From: Zygnema cylindricum | Taxonomy: Eukaryota > Streptophyta > Zygnematophyceae > Zygnematales > Zygnemataceae | Direction of reading: 5' to 3' | DNA length: 64,000 nucleotides | Assembly (NCBI GenBank): GCA_037447655.1 | Contig: JBBHKE010002398.1 | Span: forward strand, 55,379 to 119,378 | Shown: piece by piece, positions 54,503 to 64,000 of the stretch | Numbering within the stretch: the stretch's first letter is position 1 | How the letters are laid out: each line of letters begins with the position of its first letter | The notes under the pieces: generated by a model | Databases searched by the model: none | Seen by the model: the letters and a program-made list of their open reading frames with translations, nothing else | What the model was told of the DNA's origin: nothing | Made by a program: the position numbers and the translations under genes

Positions 54503-55412
54503 TCACTCTTCAACTCAGAAATTGTTTCATCCACAGCAGCAGCATGATTATTATTTTTTTTGACCAATTTCACATACGTTTTTTCAACACATTCAAAACA
54601 TTCTCCATTTCATATTTCCATGCAGAATTTGCCATTATCCCACAATGAAATCAAGCAAAGTAAAAGATATAATATATTTTTTCCAAAGAAATTTGCCGCA
54701 GATTTGAAACCTTCAGATTGCTCCAATCCAAAACTTTTTCTCCTTAACAAATCCTTTAAGAAAAAAAAGCTGAGAAATCAAAAAGACATTGAAAGTAAGT
54801 TAGTGCAAATTCAAATCTTCAATTTTTCTAACATTGAAACGAAAGGTAAGAATTTCCCCACAAATTTTGCAACAACAAAATTGAAAGCTCTCAAAGGTAA
54901 AATTACACCATAAATTTTGCAACAACAAAATTGAAAGCAATTACAAGTAATAATTTAGGGTTTGAAAAGTTTTGAGTAATTTCTGACTCCTTTGCTCTTG
55001 AAGAAGTAAAGTACTCCACTTTCCTTCTCCTCCATCAACAAATTTCACATTTCCTACTACATTAGGATTTTTTGCTCTCTAATCCTCACATCCTCACCCT
55101 TCATGGCTTCAAGCCCTCCCTCTACACATGAATTATCGCTAGGAGAATGCAAGTTTGTTTGGCCTCTAGGTAATTGGAGTGAGATTCAACGTTGGCTACA
55201 CTGCCCACCCCGCCTAAGTTCTGAGGACTTAAGTACGCCCCACATCTAACCAACGGCTGTTGGTAGTGTGGTCACTTAGCTTCCCTCCAATCCCCTACCA
55301 CTTCACATTGTGGTTCTACCTACACGGGTTAGAGCACCTTCACCGGTCACGGCAGTCGATTTTCGGGTGAGCAAACTTCTCCTTGGTTTCTAACCAAAGC
55401 TCCGATACCATA
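54503..55412 (-). other. Gypsy 5' leader and primer binding site (element 1)
   Basis: 55410-55399 on the minus strand reads TGGTATCGGAGC, one mismatch from the initiator tRNA-Met site TGGTATCAGAGC, two bases after the LTR end TATTACA. The rest is untranslated leader and damaged gag 5' end. Confidence 0.7.
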
Positions 55413-56516
55413 TGTAATAGGATCTCCTATTTCTCAAAAAATCCCATTACTACAACCAACTTCAACCACACCTTCCATACATTGGAAAATACATATCCAT
55501 ATTGGAAAGCACTCACATAAAGGATAAACTTTAAATTAGAAGAAGCTTCTGTCCACATAACATTAGCTTGGTCTCTTGCCCCCGTGGCTCAACCCTTATT
55601 TTAAAGTGTTTTCCACTACTCTCCACTCCTGAATAATTCTATCTCTTAACTACTAAAACACTACTTAGTTAGTAAGAGATTTCAATTCACAAATGTCATT
55701 GCTCCAATTTGGTTTTTATTGTTCAAGACCAAGATCAGTTAGAATTTCTCTCAAACTTTTCCAAAGGAAATTTTTCGAAGGAAATTTTCCAAAGGAAAAG
55801 ATGTCTTCTCTTCTCTTATACTTCACTATTTATCCATCATCGCCCTGGCTAAGATCACTCAGAATTTCTCACAAACTTTTTCCCAAGGAAATTTTCCAAA
55901 GAAAAAGATTTCTTCACTTCTCTTAGACTTCACTATTTACCCATCATCGCCCTGGACTAGCCAGGCCATAGTTAACGCTCTGTTGAACAGGTTTTACCTG
56001 GGCCAATCATTGATCAACAAAAACTCAGACTGACCAATGCAAAAACGTGCGAAATCTCCCACTAACTACGTAGCATTTACAAACCATTGAAATTCTACAT
56101 TTTACTACGTAGCATTTAAGTGCAAAAGTGTGCGCGAATTGAAATGCGACTTCGCACGTTCGCGCGTCACAAATTTTGCACGTGAAAGTACCTACAAAAT
56201 TTACAAATTTTATTTTATGACGTTTCATACTAAAAATCGTACGAAACGAACCATCATATGTACTGAACTACTATGAATACTTCATAGACGTACGCCTGGA
56301 ATTCCGCGGCTACTTTTGACCCTTAACCCGTTACAATGATACCCACTTGTTAGTTTGACCCCGTGCTGTCACCTAAATACACCCATCGCTATATCTTTCG
56401 AAATAGAACTCCAAATCGCGCGATTCTTTCGCGGACGTCTACCAAATTAACAACTTTGTATTTGTAACCCTTAAATACCCATTTAGGTTCAATTTCGATC
56501 CGCTGTTAGTGTCACA
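55413..56516 (-). repeat. Middle gypsy LTR shared by both copies (1104 bp)
   Basis: Same ends as 47333-48313 (TGTGACACTAAC .. CCTATTACA). It is longer because a segment around TTTTCCAAAGGAAA is repeated three times at 55755-55925. It serves as 5' LTR of element 1 and 3' LTR of element 2. Confidence 0.85.
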
Positions 56517-56559
56517 TAATCCCCTCCTTATTTTTAACGGCCCTTAGTTAAAACACATT

Positions 56560-58487
56560 TCACTCTGAAGACGGGACTTCTATATTATTATCCCTCCAAT
56601 ACCTTTGTAAACATTCAGAATATTTAAACTCTAGAGTCAACTCATATTCTGGCCTTCCTAGATAATGCACTTGCCAAATTATAGTATTGCGAACCTTGAA
56701 CCGTTGACCAACCCAATCTATTACATATTTGTGGACCTTAGGTTCTATAACTATTGAGGGATCCAATTATATTTCTCCTTTAGTTGGTCGAATATTTGCT
56801 GATTTCAACTGACTGATGTGTATTACTAGATGATTTTTTGTTGAAGGCGGAAAATCCAATTTGGAAGCAGCTGACATTATTATCTCGATTACAATAAATA
56901 GTCCGATTATTTAGGAGCAACTTTCTCCGTAGTATCCGATTGTCTCTCGATCTTGCACCTATAATGAGTTGTAGAAAGCCAAACCTTGTCACTTGTGATT
57001 ACCGCCTAATCACCTCGGTTGCCGTTAGCATTTAAATCTTTCCTCCTTTGTGCCTCTACTAATGCATTCGGACTGTTTTCCAAACTGTTTGAATGTTTTC
57101 CAAATTGTTTGAATGTATTCACAAAACTTTGTTCCAGAACCACTATTATCTTGAGTGACCCCTGTTATTAAGTTTAATGTTTCTCAGGGTTGGTATTCGT
57201 CTGCAACTTAAAATGGTGAAAATCTTGTACCGCATTAGTTGACAGGCAAATTCCATTAATGGCGGTTTAGGTTCCCATGTGTTTTAAACTCCACTGCAAA
57301 CAGTCTTAAGCATTTATTCCAGTGTACGATTCATCTTTTCAATCTGTCCATCTGTTTGAGGATGATATGAGGTACTCATTATAAATTCAGTGCCAAAATT
57401 TTGCCGCAATTCTTTCCAAATGCATACGTAAATTTAGAATCTTTATCACTGACTACAAAAAGAGGGACTCCGTGATACCTAACCACGTTGTCAAAAAATA
57501 ACTTTTGCGATATCCATAACTCAATGAGTATTTTTGCAAGGAATAAAGGTTGCCATTTTACTAAACTATCAACTACGACCATGATACTATCATTTATTCT
57601 AGATGTAGCTGACAACCTGGCAATAAAATCCATACTGACAGATTTACATGGTCTTTCGCGGATATCTGAAGGTTTTAAGAGACCTTTAGTTTTATGGTTA
57701 CTAAATTTACTCTGTTAGCAAAGGACACAACTTTCCACCTGTTTTGACACCTCCTTTGCCATCCCGGGCCAAAACAACCTACTCTGCAAACGACTAAGAG
57801 TTTTATCTCGACCTAGATGTCCTAAATGCTCATGGACTTCTTGTAAAAGATGTTTTCTTAAGTCACCCATTTCAGAAATGCATAATCTATCCCCTGTTCG
57901 CAAATACAGTAAACCATCTTCTATTCTAAACTTTTTGACATGCCTCTCATTTAATGGGTCAGAATTCCCTTCCAAAATATTTTTGTAAATCGCAGCAAAA
58001 GAAGGATGTTTATCACAACCATTTATAAGAGCATCTAAAAACAATTCATCCCGAACCATCACACTTATTTCAAAACATCTACTTAAAGGTTACATTTGTC
58101 TTTCCAGGAATATGTTTGACATTAAATTTTAAATAAGACAATTTTTGCATCCACCTAAACCTGTCAGTAAGTCATAATTTGTGCATCACTTAATCTTTGT
58201 AGATAAGAGAGTGCCTTATTATCACAGTGAACTGTAAATATTTTATTATGGAAATATCAACGCTATTTCACCAATGCATGAACTATTGCAAGTAATTCTT
58301 TTTCTTGTGTTGGATAGTTTTTTTCAGCATCATTGAATTTCATGGACTGAAAAACAATAGGTTGAGAATGTTTGTCGAGTTTTTGACTTATAACTGCACT
58401 CTTACCTTTATCAGATTCATTTGTAGTGATCAGAATTGTAAATTCCCCAACAGGAGCAAGATACACCAGTGTAGGGGTAGAGTTCAA
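56560..58487 (-). pseudogene. Gypsy RNase H, integrase and chromodomain (element 2)
   Basis: Carries the same broken frames as element 1 with matching stops and shifts: RNase H at 58487-58263, HHCC finger at 58062-57715, core at 57633-57379, chromodomain at 56766-56560. The only sizeable difference I saw is an 8-bp length change near 57229 (CCGCATTAGTTGACAGG against the longer sequence at 49028). Shared inactivating lesions show the copies were not independently active. Confidence 0.9.
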
Positions 58488-58924
58488 CTTCCGTTTTAAT
58501 TACTCGAAAGCTCTCTCTTGATCGCCTCCCCACACAAACGTCTCCTTCTCCTGAAATGAATCTGTCAAAGGTGTGGCGATCATACTGAAGTTCTTGATAA
58601 ATTTCATGTAATAAGTGGCCAATCCCTAAAATGATCTAACTTCTGTGATATTAGTGGGTTGCTTCCAATTTTGGATTGCAATAATTCTGGATGGATCTGT
58701 TTTAACACCCTTCCCACTAACTGTATGTCCCAAAAATAATTGTTCACTTTTAAAAAAAACTGGATTTTGATAATTTAACATATAGTTTTCTTTCCCTTAA
58801 CCTTTCCAACACTTTCCTTAAATGAATTACATGTTGTTATTTAGATTCGCTGTAAATTAGAATATCTTCTATAAACACCTGAGCAAACTCATCTTTATAA
58901 TCTGAAAAACATTAACATTGTTGT

Positions 58925-59562
58925 TATTCCTAAATCAGACACGACTAAAAATCTCGAAAAACAAAAATCTGATTTTGTTACTAATAAATACTTATGATGT
59001 TGTTGTTAAAAATTTGATTTTTTAATTTCAAGATGTTTCCCCAAGTGATTTACCCTCGTAAGGCCACCTTCCAAAGATGTGGAACATGTTATTAACCTTC
59101 AACCTGGATGTAATCCTCCTCTCACAAGAATTTATAAGCACACTTTCATTGAGCAGGACGAGTTAAAGGTACAAATCAAAGAGCTTCTGGAGAAAAGACA
59201 TATTCAGCCCAGCAAATCACTCAGCCCAGCAAATCACTGTACGGAGCACCAGCTCTTTTCGTCAAAAAGAAAGACGGAGCGTTGAGAATGTGTGTCGACT
59301 ATCGTAGTCTGAACAAGATTACGGTGAAGGAATAGTATCCGTTACCTTTAATTTCTGATTTGATGGATCGTTTGAAAGGTGCTAAATTATTTTTATTGAT
59401 TTATCATCGTAATAACTTCAATCAGGTGCTAATTAGAACCGAAGATGTTGACAAAACCGCTTTTAGAACTAGAGTCGGTCATTTTGAATGGATAGTGATG
59501 CCATTTGGTTTGACTAATGCACCGCCTACTTATCAAAGATTAATGAACAAAACCCATTTTGA
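58925..59562 (+). pseudogene. Inverted gypsy RT segment within element 2
   Basis: Here RT reads on the + strand, opposite to the rest of the element: [67 protein letters not shown] and MPFGLTNAPPTYQRLMN. The left junction follows AATCTGAAAAA, and the right junction follows AATGAACAAAACC; minus-strand orientation resumes on both sides. Confidence 0.85.
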
Positions 59563-60610
59563 GTTACTAATAACAAAAAAACATGATTTGTTTAAATTGT
59601 TTAGCAGAAATCAACCCTTCCACTCCCAATTTGGTTATGTTATTTATATGATTTTTATGCAACTTCTTCGAAGGTAATGCTTCCAAAACCTTTCAACCGT
59701 TTTCACACTTCACTCTCAAAGTGTTAGTTTCCCAATTAATTTGAGGGTTATGTTCAGTTAACCAAGGCTTTCCCAGTATGAGCTCCTCACTACCCAAATT
59801 CATTATTTTGCACACAACTTTCATTTTATGACATGGATATCAACTTCTATTGTGTCAGTTTGTAAATCTAATGTGGACTTATACCATTGCCACTTGAACA
59901 TACAAAGTTTTATCCCTTATGACTGTAGGAATTTTATTTTCTTCTACAAAATTATGTGAAATAAAATTATAGCACCTGAATCTACCATAACTCTCAATGG
60001 TTTCCCTTTTTACTAAAGACTTAAATCTGATCAAACTGTGTCTGGTGTCATCATTACTTAACTGTCCTAACATAGGTCTGTTGTTGTTAAGAGTTTCACC
60101 AGAAGGATTGTTCAAACTATGGAGTGTAGTTAGCATCATAATAAATTCAGCTATCATAGCCTTTCCATTCAATAACTTGCCCTCCAGAGTTAACTCCTTA
60201 ACCTCTGGGCCTGGTCGACTCAACTGAGTACTTTCAGCTAGTCCTTTCCGTTTCTCAAGCCTACCTCCTGGCTCTAGCCTAGGTATAATGCAATATTTTC
60301 CCTCGAAGACCTTCATCGAACATCATCTAATTTTAAGAGATCTCAACTATTTTAGAAGAGACCTTTATTTCGTACAGTCCTTAGCGTAATGATCTAGACC
60401 TCCGCATTTAAAACAAGTGACTTTTTTTTTCGGTTTTGTGCACTCTTTGATGAAATGTCCCTCCTCTCCACAGTTATAACAATTAATTTTCTTCAATTGT
60501 GCACACTCAAATGCCCTATGACCCCTTTTTTGACAGATACTGGTAAGATTAGGTTTTTGAGTATTAATGCTTAGTTTAGGACTCTTAATGTATCCCCCTG
60601 GTTTCATTTA
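59563..60610 (-). pseudogene. Gypsy protease region and gag zinc knuckles (element 2)
   Basis: 60607-60365 holds three knuckles: CQKRGHRAFEC, CYNCGEEGHFIKEC and CFKCGGLDHYAKDC, the last two full CCHC. 60316-59879 holds a degraded protease where the DSGA active site has been lost to substitutions and a shift (SYGRFRCYNFISHNFVEENK). Homologous to 51390-52650 of element 1 but diverged. Confidence 0.8.
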
Positions 60611-60962
60611 TCATACATATATTTTGTTTCAATTGACTGTTGACTATCATTGACAAAGTGTTGTTTCTACTACATTTATTAGAAGATTTGTACGGTGTAA
60701 TTTCGGTTCATGCCTCATATGTTTATGTCGTTTCAACTTATTTCCGCGTTACATATTCTATTATTTTTTTGTATTGGGTTCATAAATTGTATACAATGAT
60801 ATAATTTTCTGCCGTCGGATTGAAATTTAACAGTCGCGATGTTTAATAGTGTCGGCCGTTATGTAAATTGTTAATCGTTTCTCCTTTTTTCATAAGTTTG
60901 CTTTAGCCGTTACGTTTTTCAAACCAATCGTTAACGATTTCAAGAGCAATATGGTACAATAC

Positions 60963-61620
60963 CATGTACAATGCGATAGTACAGTGCCTACCATGTACGA
61001 ACATCGTACGTGACGCCAACACTGAAATTACGGTAGTGTACGGATATTGAGAACACGACAACGTGGCCTGATGTGACGGGATCGCACGCGTCAAAACTAA
61101 AAGTACGATACTGTACTTTATTGTACTGGTGTTGATAACACGACACATCGTACGTGACGCCAACACTGAAATTACTGTAGTGTACGATATTGAGAATAAG
61201 ACAAAGTAGCGTGATATGACGGGATCGCACGCGCAAAAATTAAAAGTACGATACTGTACGTTAATCTACCGATATTGATAACACGACATTTTGGCGTGAC
61301 GTTGAATTTGTTTGGTCGTTTATCATACCATTACAACCACGCGAAATACAACAAATAGGATTTTACCACGTGTCTCTTTTCATTACATCAAAATTGGAAC
61401 ATGACAAAGCCAATCAAAACTCAAATCACTCAACGGCTCATGATCTTACACAAAAATAATCAACGATCAATTATCGTTGTCACCAGAGACGCCAACCAAA
61501 ACTCAAAACACTCAACAGCTCAGTATCTTACACAAAAAAAATTGACGATCAATTATCGTTGTCACCAGAGACGAATGCGACTAGAATGCTTTTCCTTTTT
61601 AGAAAAAGAGCAAAGCAAAA
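60963..61620. repeat. Dispersed repeat, copy 2 (partner at 32390-33760)
   Basis: Carries the GTGACGCCAACACTGAAATTA and ATTGAGAACACGACAACGTGG motifs twice, then the same downstream block as copy 1 (CAATTATCGTTGTCACCAGAG, AGAAAAAGAGCAAAGCAAAA). It provides the empty site CGGTAGTG at 61031-61038 for the MITE at 32456. Confidence 0.7.
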
Positions 61621-61706
61621 AATGGCAAACAACGACGTCAAGACAAGAAAGTGAGTTAAGACGAGGGAAAGTGCAAACTTGTTCTCACATGTTCAAACAT
61701 CCACTA

Positions 61707-61922
61707 CACCGCGAATCGTTATTAGCGCATTGAACGCTAATTCGGTTCCCCCAATTTTTTCCCAAATTCTCAAATAGAATTATCCATACTATTTAAAAAA
61801 ACCCTAATTTCTAATTAGAGTAAATGATTTCTTTGAAAATTTTCAAATTCCCAATTAGCGTTAATAATGGTAATTATTCTTATACGCTAAAAAAACTTCT
61901 ACGCTAATAACGATTCGCAGTG
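61707..61922. mobile_element. TA-target MITE (CACCGTGAATCG family)
   Basis: TA-flanked, CACCGCGAATCGTTATTAGCG on the left and CGCTAATAACGATTCGCAGTG on the right; about 216 bp, AT-rich centre. Confidence 0.8.
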
Positions 61923-64000
61923 TACGTGAACACGGGCTATAGCGGCGACACTATGGGAATGTGTATCCAAACTAGTGTTAGGTGTGTTAATTAATGTTAA
62001 TGTTTTGTTGGCTTTAGGTCATTGCAACCAAACTAGCATTAATAACACTTTCTTTACACCTATAATTTCTTCACACTAGTAGCAATTCAGGGTGAATTGT
62101 GCTGACTAGTCTTTTGTCCTAGATATCTCCTATTAAAGGAACTTGTATGGCTACCAGAGTCGTTACAATGACTTCGGAAACAACTTGGCTAACAACTTCA
62201 AATAGCGTCAACAACGAGGTCAGGGCCCTTCATTAGCCATCTGTCATTCAATATCCAAGAGTACCACTATGGTTGCCAGTTTGAGCCTTTTGAAAATTAA
62301 ACTTGTGCCTATTTTCATGGAGAGCCACCATTGGCGAGTCCTTGAGCACAATTTATAGCTCACCAAGTAACATGAGGCAACATCTCGCGAAATGGACATG
62401 TCTTACTACATGTCATGTATTTCTTGTTCAAAGTGTAACGTACCCAATGTGACTTGCAATCGCATTTGGAACTTTGAAAAAGGTGCATGAGTAGTAGAAG
62501 CTTTGCCCTTTGAAGTCTTTAGAAAAAATGTAATGTGGATTTTTGACACCTTTATTGATAGCCTGACAACTATTAGAATTTCCCGACTTCCTGGTGATTT
62601 ATGACCAATATGGCTGATATGGCAGAATATCAAGAACTATTAACACCACCCTAGCCACTTGGTGAGGTAATGTCCTTGGTCATTTAGTGGATGGTCCCCA
62701 ACTTATGCACCCCACAATCACCATCCCATCGAGCTTTTTCGCTGCTTATCATGAGATTTTAATGTCCACCAGGAAAGCCAAATCAGGCATATGGAACAAC
62801 CATTTATACCGTGAATCGCTGTCAACATCAAGAACACTAATTTGGTGTCGATTCTATTGCTCTCCAACCATGAAATAGCGTTAACAATACCAACCGTTCT
62901 TTTCCTAATCACTACTTCTTTAAACAGTTACGAAACAACTACACCGACCGAATAAGAATTTATACACCAATATAAACCCAACGAGTGGCTTCCCCTAACT
63001 AAAAAACCAACCATTGCCACTACTTAAACAAATTTACAAGCTATGAAAGACAAATGACAGATATTTTAGTAAGCCAAAGTTGTTGCTCATCCTCCAAACT
63101 AGGTTTATCTCCACACTGCCCATCGTTATTCGCATCAAGGATTTATTGATGTTAACGCGAGATTGGAATCAAAAACTAATCTAGTGGAAGGGGACGTGGC
63201 AAATTGTCGTCCACGTCCCTAAATAGTATTGTTGACACTATTTGGTGATTTTTGGCCAAAAAAATTAGTGACTGAATTAATATTATTAACTCTAATAACA
63301 ACGAACGATTAATGGTCTTTAACAACGAACGATTAATGGTCTTTGACTTTTAATCAATTCTCTAATTTACAAACATCTTTCGCCTCCGGTCAATTCATGC
63401 CATCAAGTTAAAACACCACTATAATCTTGAAGTAAAGTTACAACAGGGGAAGATAAAACATCGAAATCCTCATCATCATCTGAAATTAAAATAATGTTAA
63501 AACAATGTTTTAACAAGAAGGGTACATAAACATCGGACACTGGTCAGTTTAAAATTTGTAAGTTTGTGAAACAAGGACCCTAGCTGAGTGGCTTCTTTAT
63601 AAATGTAACTCTACTCCAAAAGAGGATGTTAAGAAATATGTTACGTCACCCATCTATCCGGTGACATCATTTTCATTCTCCTACTTTTTTTCTTTATGAT
63701 TGACCATACTCGTATTAAACGCCTTAGCATTGGCTATATTGAATTCCCTAATAAAAAGAAATTCCCTATGTAAATAAATCACCTAATGGAAAAAAAATCC
63801 TAAATGGAAAGAAAAGAAATGATAAGAACGCAGGCTTCCCCTGGACAATAGCCAGAAAAAATGGTTTATCCTACAAAGTAATAAGACGTTGGTGATCCTC
63901 CTCTAAACCATCATCTCCCCCCTGTTGCATAAAAGATGTAACCATGAAAAGGGTTAGTCGACTATCCATTATACTCCATAGTTACAAATGTACAAAAACA
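61923..64000. other. Intergenic sequence with MITE remnants
   Basis: Another right terminus of the TA family (CACTAGTAGCAATTCAGGGTG, near 62076-62096) and a left terminus (TACCGTGAATCGCTGTC, near 62808) are visible. An inverted pair GGGACGTGGCAAATT / GTCCACGTCCC lies at about 63190-63220 and resembles sequence inside the 44102 MITE. No gene recognised. Confidence 0.4.

Larger units (their letters stand above)
47333..56516 (-). mobile_element. Ty3/gypsy chromovirus, element 1 (complete but decayed)
   Basis: Minus-strand order: 5' LTR 56516-55413, primer site TGGTATCGGAGC two bases later (55410-55399), gag, zinc knuckles, protease, RT, RNase H, integrase, chromodomain, polypurine GGAGGGGATTA, 3' LTR 48313-47333. 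RT before integrase plus a C-terminal chromodomain defines a chromovirus. Broken frames throughout and a Harbinger-like insertion in gag show that it is inactive. The 5' LTR also serves as the 3' LTR of a second copy. Confidence 0.9.
56517..60610 (-). mobile_element. Ty3/gypsy chromovirus, element 2 (5'-truncated, rearranged)
   Basis: Holds, on the minus strand, zinc knuckles (60607-60365), protease remnant, an inverted RT segment, RNase H (58487-58263), integrase (58062-57379) and chromodomain (56766-56560), followed by the middle LTR. Capsid, leader and 5' LTR are missing past about 60610. From 56517 to about 58620 it is almost identical to element 1; beyond that it is clearly diverged. Confidence 0.85.

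Overview
The window is nuclear DNA from a streptophyte plant. It holds three interrupted host genes of plant or eukaryotic type: a ZCCHC17/pNO40-like RNA-binding protein, a COBRA-like cell-wall protein, and a KAI2/D14-type alpha/beta hydrolase. The rest is dense repeats: a half-tRNA-primed Ty1/copia element, two chromodomain Ty3/gypsy elements, an RLE-type non-LTR element, hAT-like and Harbinger-like insertions, TA-target MITEs, minisatellites and simple repeats. Very long repeat-filled introns and an assembly gap suggest a large, repeat-rich genome. A charophyte or bryophyte is my guess; the sequence alone does not settle the species.

Layout. 1-3170 (+): 3' part of the ZCCHC17-like gene. 3171-5750: non-coding, with a foldback MITE and a purine tract. 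5753-9559: a 19-bp minisatellite split by a 745-bp hAT-like insertion with an exact 8-bp target duplication. 10338-23272 (-): the COBRA-like gene, rebuilt here as 12 phase-compatible exons coding about 718 residues; its introns hold at least eleven mobile or foldback elements. 23273-25471: non-coding, ending in an (AT)n tract. 25472-30881 (-): decayed copia element, truncated inside its 5' LTR by a GAT microsatellite and broken by an internal deletion and a 1-kb insertion. 31300-35800: tandem repeats, a TA-target MITE with a visible empty site elsewhere in the window, and a tRNA-like gene. 36240-39320 (+): dead RLE-type non-LTR retrotransposon. 40552-40822: unsequenced gap, followed by (AG)n. 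41121-42323 (-): first two exons of the KAI2-like hydrolase, with a long, possibly myristoylated N-terminal extension. 43150-46680: direct duplication of about 1.3-1.5 kb around a 49-bp minisatellite. 47333-60610 (-): two gypsy chromovirus copies in tandem sharing a middle LTR, with a near-identical tract bounded on both sides by diverged homologous sequence, an internal inversion, and a Harbinger-like insertion in gag. 60611-64000: MITEs and non-coding sequence.

The three host genes do not form a pathway that can be seen from position. The main interest is the nesting order of the mobile elements, which target duplications, restored reading frames and empty sites make readable, and the unusual N-terminus of the hydrolase. 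Exon boundaries come from splice signals, phase matching and remembered family patterns. No alignment was run.
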